Shown here one piece after another: positions 37,129-48,633 of a stretch of DNA of 64,000 nucleotides. The notes beneath the pieces are model-generated. The model saw only the letters and a list, made by a program, of their open reading frames with translations. It made no database searches and was not told where the DNA came from. The stretch comes from Procambarus clarkii. Lineage: Eukaryota > Arthropoda > Malacostraca > Decapoda > Cambaridae. Where the stretch lies: the NCBI RefSeq assembly GCF_040958095.1, contig NC_091216.1:6596069-6660068 (forward strand), read 5' to 3'. The translations under genes and the position numbers were made by a program. How positions within the stretch are numbered: the stretch's first letter is position 1; every line of letters starts with the position of its first letter.

Positions 37129-38893
37129 CCGTACCATCAGTAGCCCCATACTCAACAACTGTACCATCAGTGGCCCCATACTCTACCACTGTACCATCAG
37201 TGGCCCCATACTCTACCATTGTACCATCAGTGGCCCCATTGTCTACCACTGTAAAATCAGTGGCCTATACTCTACCACTGTACTATCAGTGGCCCCATAC
37301 TCTACCACTGTACGATCAGTAGCCCCATACTCTACCACTGTACCATCAGTGGCCCCATACTCTACCACTGTACCATCAGTGGCCTCATACTCTACCACTT
37401 TGCCATCAGTGGTCCCATACTCTTCCACTGTACGATCAGTGGTCCCATACTGTACCATTGTACCATCAGTGGCCCCATACTGTACCATTGTATCATCAGT
37501 GGCCTTTATACAGTACCACAGTAGTGTATAAGGGTACACTTCAGTGGTAGTGTATAGGGACCTATACACTACAGGTCCTATACACTACAGGTCCTATATA
37601 CTGATTGTCTTATACACTACCACTGTATTGGTACAGTGGGAGTGTATAGAATACTATACACTCTTTATAGGATAGAATATCCTATAAAGTGTATAGGATA
37701 CTATACACCAATACACTAACACTGAACCATCAGTGGTCCAATACACTACCACTTAACTATCAGGGTCCCAATAATATACCATTGTACCATCAGTGGCACC
37801 ATACTCTTCCATTGTATGATCACGGGCCCCATACTCTACCATTGTACCATCAGGGGCCCCATACTCTACCATTGTACCATCAGTGGCCCCATACTCTACC
37901 ACTGTACCATTAGAGGCCCTTATACACTACCACTGTTCCCTCAGTGGTCCCATACACTACCATTGTACCAACAGTGGCCCCATACTCTACCACTGTACCA
38001 TCAGTGGCCTCATACTCTACCATTGAATCACCAGTGTTCCCATACTCTACCAATGTTCAATCAGTGGCCCCATACTCTACGATTGTACCATCAGGGGCCC
38101 CATATTATACCATTGTACCATCAGTGGCCGCAAACTCTACCAAGGTATCATCAGTGGCCTCATACACTACTACTGTACCATCAGTGGTCTCATACTCTAC
38201 CATTGTACCACCAGTGGTCCCATACTCTACCACTGTACCATAAGTGGCCCCTTTCTCTACCATTGTACCAACAGTTTCCCCATTCTCTACCACTGTACCA
38301 TTAGTGATCCCATACTCTACCGCTGTTCTATCAGTGGCCCCATAAACTGCCATTGTACCACCATTGGCCCCATACACTACCATTGTACCATCGGTTGCCC
38401 CATAGTCTACCACTGTACCATCAGTGGCCCCATACTCTATCATTGTACCATCAGTGGCCCCATACTCTACTACTGTACCATCGGTTGCCCCATACACAAC
38501 TATTGTACCATCACTGGTCCCATACTCTTCCACTGTACCATCACTGGTCCCATACTCTTCCACTGTACCATCAGTTGCCCCATACACTACCACTGTACCA
38601 TCAGTGGTCCCATACTCTACCATTGTACCATCAGTGACCCTATTCTATACCACTGTACCCCATACTCTTCCACTGTACCATCACTGGTCCCATACTCTTC
38701 CACTGTACCATCAGTTGCCCCATACCCTACCACTGTACCATCAGTGGTCCCATACCCTACCACTGTACCATCAGTGGTCCCATACCCTACCACTGTACCA
38801 TCAGTGGTCCCATACTCTACCACTGTACATCAGTTGCCCCTAGAATTGTACCATCAGTGGTCTCATACTCTACCACTGAACCATCAGTGGTAG
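37129..38893. repeat. 30-bp satellite array, block 4
   Basis: The last block, more diverged than the others, with a rearranged AT-rich segment at 37500-37725. It ends at a (TA)n tract. The block 38503-38560 is partly repeated at 38660-38720. Confidence 0.95.
37500..37725. repeat. Rearranged palindromic segment in the satellite
   Basis: Satellite-derived words appear in both orientations (AGTGTATAGG and CCTATACACT). CCTATACACTACAGG is tandemly repeated at 37570-37602. A near-perfect hairpin spans 37654-37696: CTATACACTCTTTATAGGATA, loop GAA, then TATCCTATAAAGTGTATAG, with a two-base deletion in the right arm. Confidence 0.75.
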
Positions 38894-38894
38894 A

Positions 38895-39026
<132 letters not shown>

Positions 39027-39185
39027 ATGCTACTAATTTCTTCCACTGGAGATTAAGAGGAGAAATCAAGTAACTGAACTTCATGGTAAATCATTTCCAG
39101 TGATAATGAGAGCGTTTATTTTCTACAACATTTAGTTCTATTCTGGAACATGTTGTTGTTGTTGATGTTTTTGTTCTTTTAGATA

Positions 39186-39262
39186 CTGTTTGTCGGGACC
39201 AAAAAGTTCCAAGTAGCACGGGCTATTGTGAGCAAGTAGTGGACTTACCTGGCACAGGAGCT
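39186..39262 (+). repeat. Dispersed repeat fragment Y, copy 1
   Basis: AAAAAGTTCCAAGTAGCACGGGCTATTGTGAGC is shared in diverged form with 53548-53600 (AAAAAGATCTAAGCAGCACG, then GGCTATGGTGAGCC). It is probably an old retroposon remnant. Type unknown. Confidence 0.55.
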
Positions 39263-39918
39263 GGCCTGTGACTATCTGGAACTTCTTCAGGTAAGAAACG
39301 TCGTCAGGGAAATGAATAAATGCAAAAGGTGTAAACTTTTCTTAAATTCCTGTGGAAGAGAAGTGAAGTTGCGTGGGATAAGGTGAAAGGTCAAAAGAAT
39401 ATAGGGGGTAATCAAACATATGGCAAGAAATAGAAGAATATTTGATGGATGCCAATCAAACACATTACAAGGCTGTGGGCAGGGAGAACTGGATACAGAT
39501 GTCGTCGTTATCCGGTGTTGTGTGGTGAGGTCTGGGTCCAAGGGGTAGGTAAGATATCTGGGTTGTTACTGTGTATATGTAGTGTGGGTCTTTTTTATCT
39601 TATGGGAATAACTTCCTGTATTTGCAGTCTTCTTTGGTCAGTTGTGGATGCCAGGATTGCATTATCCACTAGCATGTTCCTAGTGAGTGTAATTTTATGT
39701 ACACTTCGCATACGGTTTCTAGGGGCACCAACCTGTTTATGGGAGGTCTTCTCGTAAGCTTTGTGGTGGTCATAAAAGTATGAGCAGATCGAAGGTGACA
39801 TCCTTCATTGTGGCATATAAATTGGTACATCACGTTGGCTTTTTGGAGAGGGTTGTATTTTAGGGGGGGGGGGGGCTGTTCATAAGTATTAAATCAGCGG
39901 TCCATTTTGTTCTGTACT
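39263..39918. other. Non-coding stretch without recognised features
   Basis: It contains no gene-like frame with known motifs, and a poly(G) run at 39862-39873. No repeat I can match elsewhere in the window. Confidence 0.5.
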
Positions 39919-39926
39919 GAATAATG

Positions 39927-40297
39927 CAACCCGTTCTCGCAAACTTAATAAGTCAATATTGACTTATTAAATATGTGCATAGGTGACATACTTAACATAA
40001 TAGTTTCCCTTGAAAAGCTTCATAGAAAACACCGACCTTACCTAACCTACTTAGTATGTTAAGATAAGCATCTTATTGCTTCGTAATTACAATTATTACC
40101 TAACCTATATCTATAATAGGTTAAGTAACAATTGTAATTACGAAGCTATAAGATGCTTATTTTAACATACTAAGTAGGTTAGGTAAGGTCGGTGTTTTCT
40201 ATGAAGCTTTTCAAGGGAAACTATTATGTTTAGTATGTCACCTATGCACGCAACTAATAAGTCAATATTGACTTATTAAATTTGCGAGAACGGGTTG
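39927..40297. mobile_element. Foldback MITE with 8-bp target duplication
   Basis: A 371-bp element whose two halves are inverted copies. The ends are CAACCCGTTCTCGCAAA and TTTGCGAGAACGGGTTG, and the arms continue through CTTACCTAACCTACTTAGTA and its complement to a short centre near 40100-40125. GAATAATG is directly repeated at 39919-39926 and 40298-40305. Eight-base duplications are known for hAT, P and some Merlin elements; the termini do not let me choose. Each arm carries its own palindrome, TTAATAAGTCAATATTGACTTATTAA in the left arm. No coding capacity. Confidence 0.92.
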
Positions 40298-40419
40298 GAA
40301 TAATGAATTCCAATCTTTGGTCTGGGGCTGTCGGTTTCATTCCATTTGAAATTATATTTTAAATTATTCTCTGTCTCGGTTTGTCTGTTTCTCTCTAATA
40401 AAAAATATAATTGTCTAAT

Positions 40420-40940
40420 GTGTGGGTGGTCGTCAGTGGGAGCAGCTTAGTAGTGTGAGATACTAAAATATGAATACGTGCCCCTTACTCTGGTAAAGAA
40501 TAGTTGCCCCTTACTCGGTACAGAATAGTTACCCCCCTTACTCTGATAAAGAATAGTGGCCCTTACCCTGGTAAACAATAGTTACCCCTTAATCTGGTAA
40601 AGAATAGTTACCCCTTACTCTGGTAAAGAATAGTTACCACTTATTCTGGTAAGGTGCCTTGTCTTAAGAAACCATTTATGCTGCAGAAGAATGGTATATT
40701 TTGCGAGTACGTGCAAATTATTGACAGCAGGAAATTTGCTAATTTCCTCAAACTCGGTGAATAATGATACATATTAGTATGAGGAAACATTTTTTTCCAA
40801 AACATTTAGCTGTGTAGCTGGCAGGCAGGGCCAAAAACTGTCCAGGCGGTCTGAAGGGAAACAAACGGGAACAGTGTGGCACCGGCACGCTGTTTCCTTT
40901 GGAATTCGGGTGAACCTATGTTCATCCCGTACCCCAGACC
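40420..40940 (+). repeat. Dispersed repeat X, copy 1
   Basis: This matches 54386-54745 and 56313-56570. Shared words include GAGATACTAAAAT, CAAATTATTGACAGCAGGAA, AACATTTAGCTGTGTAGC, GTGGCA, and CTATGTTCATCCCGTACCCC. The copies are diverged and of different length. No coding motif seen, and no terminal repeats recognised. Confidence 0.72.
40480..40655 (+). repeat. About 26-bp tandem repeat within repeat X
   Basis: Six to seven degenerate units of TACCCCTTACTCTGGTAAAG plus AATAGT. The other two copies of repeat X have only one unit (CCCCTTACTCTGATGA at 54432; CCGTTACCCTGATAAA at 56378), so it expanded in this copy. Confidence 0.8.
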
Positions 40941-42160
40941 ATTCCCTCTTCCAAATGGGGTTAGGGAAGGCTTCACTGTGTGGCCTCCAGCCTCGACCAG
41001 ACAACCAGACAGGCATTCTCGTATAGTATAGATATATACACTAACAGTGAAAATTTTCAACATAATTCCCGGCTGAGGGATTACGACTCTGAACCCAATA
41101 AACAAGGCAGACTGGTTATACAAAAAAATAGAAAAAACTATTCCAACTCGGCGGGTTCATTTTGATAACGTAATTTAATTTTTTGCTTGCACAATTGTGT
41201 AGCTGCTGGCTTGGGGCACGTGTGTGGTGTTTGGTGCGTGGCTCATGGGAGCTCACAGAATCAATAGGTCCTACAGGACCTGAATTCTCATGTTTTTCTC
41301 GTGTCTTTAAACTGGTGTTGCTTATGGAGTGAATTTTAGTTACTTTGTCTACATTTTTCTGAAGCAGTGAAGTGAATGTAGTGAAGTATGATCCTACGTT
41401 GGTTATGGAAGGTAGTCTGGGGGAATGTGTAGCAGACACCTGTGGCTCATCTCACCAACCAGTCACCACTTAAGTCCCCGGAACACACTGTATGACCTAT
41501 TTTATATTAGTTACTTATATAAGGTATTTAATTTCGATTAGTTGGTCATTGTGAGAACTCGCCTCTTGATGGGATTTCGGTTGTGTTATCGTTTTCAACG
41601 AAATCTCTGAATTCCTTTTCATAAATTAATTTTTTTTATTTATTATTTCATTGTACATGTTTCCAGGGTTATTATTTATTCTTCCAGCACCATCCTCCGG
41701 TTTTGTTAGTACTTATAGTGACAATGAGGACCATAGTATATATGGCCGTACAACGAAAATTAGAAAGTAGAAATTGTCACTATTGAGTTGACAAACCGGA
41801 AAACTGTTTTTTACGTATTTTGCAAAGACAAACTTCAATAACCTAACATAAACTTCTTAGACCATATACGCGATATCAGAAGCCTAATATAATACATATG
41901 TATGATATACTAGGCCTAGGAATATTTAGGTATCTTTTTACCTTAATTTTTCTGATTCTAAAAAGTGAATAGTACAATGTTCTACAATCTAATTGCTCAG
42001 AACGGCAATCTTAGTGGTATGGTGTTCATAGTAATATAAACTGCTACCTAAACAGAATTATGGGTTGAATTTTCTCAATTGTTAAATGAGATGGTTGTTC
42101 GTCATGTTGCATTCTTGGTGGGAGAGTGTGATCAATCCTACAGGGTAGTGTGGCCCAGTA
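40941..42160. other. Non-coding stretch without recognised features
   Basis: AT-rich sequence. Short open frames occur (for example 41116-41439 minus, 107 codons), but none has a recognisable domain. Nothing else noted. Confidence 0.5.
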
Positions 42161-44148
42161 CTGTCATTCACCATGCAGCACCATCACTGTCCTTCACCAT
42201 GCAGCACCGTCACTGTCCTTCACCATGCTGTACCATCACTCTCCTTCACCATGCAGCACCGTCACTGTCCTTCACCATGCAGCACCATCACTGTCCTTCA
42301 CCATGCAGCACCGTCACTGTCCTTCACCATGCAGCACCGTCACTGTCCTTCACCATGCAGCACCATCACTGTCCTTCACCATGCTGTACCATCACTGTCC
42401 TTCACCATGCAGCACCGTCACTGTCCTTCACCATGCAGCACCATCACTGTCCTTCAGAATGCAGCACCATCACTGTCCTTCACCATGCAGCACCGTCACT
42501 GTCCTTCACCATGCAGCACCGTCACTGTCCTTCACCATGCTGTACCATCACTGTCCTTCACCATGCAGCACCATCACTGTCCTTCACCATGCTGTACCAT
42601 CACTGTCCTTCACCATGCAGCACCGTCACTGTCCTTCACCATGCAGCACCATCACTGTCCTTCACCATGCTGTACCATCACTGTCCTTCACCATGCAGCA
42701 CCATCACTGCCCTTCACCATGCAGCACCATCACTGTCCTTCACCATGCAGCACCATCACTGTCCTTCACCATGCAGCACCGTCACTGTCCTTCACCATGC
42801 AGCACCGTCACTGTCCTTCACCATGCAGCACCATCACTGTCCTTCACCATGCAGCACCGTCACTGTCCTTCACCATGCAGCACCGTCACTGTCCTTCACC
42901 ATGCAGCACCATCACTGTCCTTCACCATGCAGCACCATCACTGTCCTTCACCATGCAGCACCGTCACTGTCCTTCACCATGCAGCACCATCACTGTCCTT
43001 CACCATGCAGCACCATCACTGTCCTTCACCATGCAGCACCGTCACTGTCCTTCACCATGCAGCACCGTCACTGTCCTTCACCATGCAACACCATCACTGT
43101 CCTTCACCATGCAGCACCGTAACTGTCCTTCACCATGCAGTACCATCACTGTCCTTCACCATGCAGCACCATCACTGTCCTTCACCATGCAGCACCGTCA
43201 CTGTCCTTCACCATGCAGTACCATCACTGTCCTTCACCATGCAGCACCATCACTGTCCTTCACCATGCAGCACCGTCACTGTCCTTCACCATGCAGTACC
43301 ATCACTGTCCTTCACCATGCAGCACCATCACTGTCCTTCACCATGCAGTACCGTAACTGCCCTTCACCATGCAGCACCGTCAATGTCCTTCACCATGCAG
43401 CACCGTCACTGTCCTTCACCATGCAGCACCGTCACTGTCCTTCACCATGCAGCACCGTCACTGTCCTTCACCATGCTGCACCGTCACTGTCCTTCACCAT
43501 GCAGCACCGTCACTGTCCTTCACCATGCAGCACCGTCACTGTCCTTCACCATGCAGCACCGTCACTGTCCTTCACCATGCTGCACCGTCACTGTCCTTCA
43601 CCATGCAGCACCGTCACTGTCCTTCACCATGCAGCACCGTCACTGTCCTTCACCATGCAGCACCGTCACTGTCCTTCACCATGCAGCACCGTCACTGTCC
43701 TTCACCATGCAGCACCGTCACTGTCGTTCACCATGCAGCACCGTCACTGTCCTTCACCAAGCAGCACCATCACTGTCCTTCACCATGCAGCACCGACACT
43801 GTCCATCACCATGCAGCACCATCACTGTCCTTCACCATGCAGCACCGACACTGTCCTTCACCATGCAGCACCGACACTGTCCTTCACCATGCAGCACCGT
43901 CACTGTCCTTCACCATGCAGCACCGTCACTGTCCTTCACCATGCAGTACCACACTATCATTCACCATGCAGCACCATCACTGTCCTTCACCATGCAGCAC
44001 CGACACTGTCCTTCACCATGCAGCACCATCACTGTCCTTCATCATGCAGCACCGACACTGTCCTTCACCATGCAGTACCACACTGTCCTTCACCATGCAG
44101 CACCATCACTGTCCTTCATCATGCAGCACCGACACTGTCCTTCACCAT
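42161..44148. repeat. 26-bp satellite array
   Basis: About 76 units of 26 bp, built from CACCATGCAGCACC(A/G)TCACTG plus TCCTT. The main variants are GCAGCACC, GCTGTACC and GCAGTACC, and A/G in the CATCAC/CGTCAC position. Because 26 is not a multiple of three, each forward frame cycles through all three codon phases every 78 bp and none meets a stop, giving overlapping frames of up to 681 codons. They are artefacts. Confidence 0.97.
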
Positions 44149-44515
44149 ATCAAATATATATTTGAACAGGGAACTCCACAAGGAGGGGTCCTCAGCCCCT
44201 TGTTGTTCAACGTTCTGATGCATAAACTTATTAAAGATCTTCCAACTAATAATGAAGACACTGTGATTTGTTATGCTGATAATATATGTTTACATGATAT
44301 ATGTTTACAGGCTGCCTCCGAGCCTAGAATGCAAGTTCTGCTCGATGCTTTTGCTACTAGAGCTGAGGAATGTGGCCTCCTTATCACTGTACAGAAAACT
44401 CGTGCCCTCATTCCATGTGGTATTCCACCACCCAATTATCATATAGATGGGCGAGAACTTGAGAACTGCGAGTCTTACAGATAACTTGGTGTCCCCATTA
44501 ACGACCCTTGGTACG
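44149..44515 (+). pseudogene. Reverse transcriptase fragment (non-LTR type), decayed
   Basis: The frame directly after the satellite encodes FEQGTPQGGVLSPLLFNVLM (RT motif B region), then the C box as CYADN, with asparagine for the second catalytic aspartate. A thumb-like part follows, with KTRALIPCG and ESYR, then a TAA at 44482-44484 where LGVPIND continues in the same frame, so a Tyr codon probably became a stop. ATATATGTTTACATGATATA near 44282-44306 is a short internal duplication. Its motifs differ from both LINE families elsewhere in the window. Upstream RT motifs are missing. Confidence 0.78.
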
Positions 44516-44815
44516 ATTCTTCCCGATTGAGTGGCCTTCCTGAGAGGAGGCCACTTCCATGGCAACTTCCTTAACTGCCGACCTAGCATCATGGCTCGTT
44601 TTAAGTATTTCAGCAAATGAGAGCTGAGGTGTGGAGGTCCCCTCCACAGTAGCATTCCTGTCTCCCTGAGGCACAGTTTGTGTTTGGTATTGTGGAGAAG
44701 TCTCCATCAGGCACCTTATCTCCTCCTTTGCTGCCCTTAGTTCATCCTGCAGGATGGCAACTGTCTCCCTCATTACCCTCAGTCCTTCACTGAATTCATC
44801 CTACATTTGCTGGAA
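44498..44815 (-). pseudogene. ORF1-like coiled-coil fragment, opposite strand
   Basis: On the minus strand, a 91-codon frame (44498-44773) begins MRETVAILQDELRAAKEEI, which looks like a coiled coil, followed by LSFAEILKT. The frame continues upstream past its ATG (DEFSEGLRV) to a TAG near 44807. Coiled-coil ORF1 proteins are common in LINEs, but I cannot name the family. It lies tail-to-tail with the RT fragment on the plus strand. Confidence 0.45.
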
Positions 44816-44853
44816 TACTCCCTTCATTCAGGCTTCCTGTTCCACCCCTTCCT

Positions 44854-44972
<119 letters not shown>

Positions 44973-45472
44973 NNNNNNNNNNNNNNNNNNNNNNNNNNNN
45001 NNNNNNNNNNNNNNNNNNNNNNNNNNNNNNNNNNNNNNNNNNNNNNNNNNNNNNNNNNNNNNNNNNNNNNNNNNNNNNNNNNNNNNNNNNNNNNNNNNNN
45101 NNNNNNNNNNNNNNNNNNNNNNNNNNNNNNNNNNNNNNNNNNNNNNNNNNNNNNNNNNNNNNNNNNNNNNNNNNNNNNNNNNNNNNNNNNNNNNNNNNNN
45201 NNNNNNNNNNNNNNNNNNNNNNNNNNNNNNNNNNNNNNNNNNNNNNNNNNNNNNNNNNNNNNNNNNNNNNNNNNNNNNNNNNNNNNNNNNNNNNNNNNNN
45301 NNNNNNNNNNNNNNNNNNNNNNNNNNNNNNNNNNNNNNNNNNNNNNNNNNNNNNNNNNNNNNNNNNNNNNNNNNNNNNNNNNNNNNNNNNNNNNNNNNNN
45401 NNNNNNNNNNNNNNNNNNNNNNNNNNNNNNNNNNNNNNNNNNNNNNNNNNNNNNNNNNNNNNNNNNNNNNNN
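44973..45472. other. Assembly gap of exactly 500 N
   Basis: A fixed-size gap, so the true distance between 44972 and 45473 is unknown. Open frames that appear to span it are meaningless. Confidence 0.99.
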
Positions 45473-45622
45473 CCACAGTCTTCTGCACCCCACACGTCCT
45501 GGAGGAGCCCACAGTCTTCTGCACCCCACACGTCCTGGAGGAGCCCACAGTCTTCTGCACCCCACACGTCCTGGAGGAGCCCACAGTCTTCTGCACCCCA
45601 CACGTCCTGGAGGAGCCCACAC
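45473..45622. repeat. 36-bp tandem repeat
   Basis: Four units of CCACAGTCTTCTGCACCCCA plus CACGTCCTGGAGGAGC, nearly identical, beginning at the gap edge. The array probably continues into the gap. Confidence 0.93.
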
Positions 45623-45719
45623 TCTTCTCCTCTCATGGAAGCTTGTGTTTCCTGCATCACAGGAGGGTTACACAAACTGCAACACTTTAAACGATATCAG
45701 AGTGGGCACCTTATCAATG

Positions 45720-46753
45720 TGTTACGGCCCTCTCGGGACGCAACGGGGTTCTTACTCTGATGTAGTTAGAGAAAGATATATATCCGGCCCCAAGCCAGTA
45801 GAGGCTTTCAAGGGATGCGATCCGTGACGCAAGTAACTTAAAGGGAGTATGGAAAGATAGTTAAGAACTTAATATTATAATTAACACCATCACCATTTAA
45901 ATATATATAATAAAAGAGTACACAAAGGGGGGGGGGGTATTAATGCTATGCAAGGGGATTATTCACTGTAGTCTTCTGCTGAAGACTCTGGTGCCACACC
46001 ACTTTCGGTGCCGATTCCTTGGTGCTTTCTTTGTGGCCTCAAGACGTGTCTTCTGGAACGCCGAGCCTACCCTGGCCACAGGTCAGCCACAACACAGGTC
46101 CACTGGGGGCACCGTCGTGGAGGCCGTCAACCACACGTCCAGCAGGTCTGCTGGCAGGTACAGAGCCACCAAGGCTGGTACGGCCACTCCACGAACGATA
46201 TAAGGGGTACGCCCTAGACAGGAGTCTCGTGTGATATCACCAATCACCCTCCTGTCCTCAATACCCCAGTGGATTATCGTCTCCAACCGTCGGTCCCGGG
46301 TAAATCCTTCCACTGCCACTCCACTGGCAGGCTTAACACACCACAGTGTTCTTCCGGGGGGACGACGTCACGACAGCTGCAGCAAACTTCACTGTATGGA
46401 GACTGGCTGCCTCGGGTAGACTGACTCCACCTTCAACACAGTGGTCCCAGGTCGGCTCTGTAAGCAGACACGTCATTAATAACCGGGACACTAATACACC
46501 ACACTCACAGGCTCAGATACAAACGCCCGACATATCCACTCCATAGATGGCGCTGTCGTCGGAGCACCACTTCACCAGAGGTCAGGAGCGGCGGTGTTGA
46601 GCGCTGAACCAGACTGGAAACTGGTCCTCGAGGCCAGTACACGCTGTCCTCACTAGGTGTCGTCGTTCGTTTGGCGGGGGTTTCGGGAGCTGACCCACAG
46701 ATGGCGTGTTTGTCACTGCTCCAGGCTCGGACGTTGAATCCGGGTTCGTAACA
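45720..46753. mobile_element. Solo LTR nested at the edge of a second LTR element
   Basis: A 1034-bp sequence that starts TGTTACG and ends CGTAACA, flanked by CAATG at 45715-45719 and 46754-46758. The right-hand CAATG includes the first two bases of the LTR at 46757. No internal region or second LTR is present, so this is a solo LTR left by recombination. An AATAAA lies near 45909 and a poly(G) run at 45928-45937. Orientation undetermined. Confidence 0.87.
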
Positions 46754-46756
46754 CAA

Positions 46757-47997
46757 TGTAACACGGGTTTGAGTTCCTCTCTCTACTTCCTTCTTTCTTT
46801 GCCCTCTACCCGTATTCTTACTTTTATTTCTAAACCAAGGGACTCCAAAACTTTTAACAAAACCAACTCCACGCCACGTGGTCCTAAGACGATTGACCGA
46901 CTTAGGATTCTACACCCAGTATGACGTGACCTAAGCTCTGAACAAAACCCTAGAGTCACCTCTGCTGCCACCACCAGACCAGTAATACAAGAGCAATGAT
47001 CGAGGTCTGGATCGATCACGCTAATTAATCAACCTTGGGGCTTGATCCCCACTATATACGATGACCTTGAGTGTGGAATAAATTACACGGTAATGATAAT
47101 TCCGATTCGATGTTAGAATCGGCGCCCAATACAACTCTGCCTCGTGTGGACCACGTGACCAGGACAAGTTTACACATAAAACACATGGAAATAATGAAAT
47201 GCAAAATATTAACAAATTTAATTTATTAAAAGAAAAACTAAAACAAAATCTAAAAATGTTCACTCCCTATCACTTTAACACTCCCTACTTGACCTGAGTG
47301 GCAAATGAGACTATTTCTATACATAACCATAGCAACTATACCTTGGGCGACCCGCTCTAGATGTTGGCTGGTCTTGGGGAGAGGTAAGATGTTTGACCTC
47401 TCCCAGCTGCTCCCGTATTCACACTGATCTCTCTCTTGTCTGGTCTACCCCAGACAGAGCATTGTATCCTTCCGCCTAGTCAGTCAAAGTTCTACCAAGT
47501 TACTAGCCAGGTTTAAGTTATAACAATTAACCTCTGTTGTACTTAATTGATCCAGACTGGTTGAATTATTTTACTGAATTAAATTACAAACATCTAACGG
47601 CAGAGCTGTTCCCGATCACAAAAATGGTTATTAAAACTTTGAGAAATAGTAGACCTGTCATCCCCTGATGACCTATGACCGCCGGTCACTCCGCCTTAAA
47701 AGTTAGATCTGATTCGTGACGTCACTGATGGTGACTTAAACTCAATAATTAGAATACTCTTGATATTGTATCCAGTACTATTATACAATACAATTTTAAT
47801 GCAAAATGAATAAAGGCTAATTTTCTCTAAATTACTGAATACTATAGGATGATTCATTTTACGCAGCTATGAACAAAGCGTTGGTTATTTCCACCGCGAA
47901 TTCCCCTGGGGGTCAGGTCACCATGCGGCTCAGCTTCCCATTCTCTTTTGTCGATAAACCCCTCTGGATAATTCTTACAACAGCCTAGTTTGTTACA
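46757..47997 (-). repeat. 3' LTR of element 2 (minus orientation)
   Basis: 1241 bp, apparently identical to 48634-49874. Short minus-strand frames at 46783-47019 and 47021-47263 recur unchanged in the partner LTR and show no known domain. Confidence 0.92.
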
Positions 47998-48005
47998 ACC
48001 CCCCC
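47998..48005 (-). promoter_or_regulatory. Purine tract of element 2
   Basis: ACCCCCCC on the plus strand, that is GGGGGGGT on the minus strand, directly before the 3' LTR. Confidence 0.6.
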
Positions 48006-48610
48006 GCACAAGCACTTAGTAAACCTTGTTAATTTGTTAAAATTCACGAGGTTTAGTATCCAAACCCACAATTCAACTCATGCCACAAACAAAAGCTAAC
48101 CTAACTAATAAAATTTGACAAATAATAGTCCAACATCATAATGAACATGTTCATATTTCATAAATTTCTCAGCTGTCAACTGACAGCAATCCTCCAATAT
48201 CAGGAAACATACATCCTATCCTTACTGACATAGCTAAATAACATGTCCCTACTCTACCATCAAAAAACTAGCTATTAAACTCTCTTGGCTCTTCACTAGC
48301 CAAGTCCATGTGTCCTCTAGAGCCGGCCACACCGTGCTCAAACAAACATTAAAGTTATATCATCAGACTGAACTTTCAGTCATCCGGGAGCGTACTACGG
48401 AACTATCAGGTACACATCCGTGTACTAACCACTCCCCATCAATGTCAACCTTGACATGTTAAGGAACACACCTAACGTTTATTACATGTATCTAAAAATA
48501 TAAAAAAAATTCCTATACTATATCACAGGTTTCAGCTGACTGTACAGCCAAGTGTTCTCACTCACTAGAAGTGTCAATGTTTATATTGGTCCGCCTCTCC
48601 TGTGTTCAAA
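48006..48610 (-). other. Internal region of element 2, non-coding
   Basis: About 600 bp, AT-rich, without an open frame of note or a retroelement motif. Confidence 0.75.
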
Positions 48611-48632
48611 CATTCTGAACCCGCTGCCACCA
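48611..48632 (-). promoter_or_regulatory. Candidate primer binding site, element 2
   Basis: The minus strand reads TGGTGGCAGCGGGTTCAGAA after the LTR end. The TGGCAGCGG core is the same as in element 1 at 10533. Confidence 0.55.
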
Positions 48633-48633
48633 T

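Noticed and set aside
4873..38893. A CRISPR-like array of palindromic repeats
   Set aside because: Units are directly tandem with no unique spacers, and the DNA is eukaryotic; it is a satellite.
42079..44218. Overlapping forward frames of 347, 371, 671 and 681 codons rich in His, Pro, Ser and Cys
   Set aside because: Translations of the 26-bp satellite in all three phases; they have no start context, domains or codon bias.
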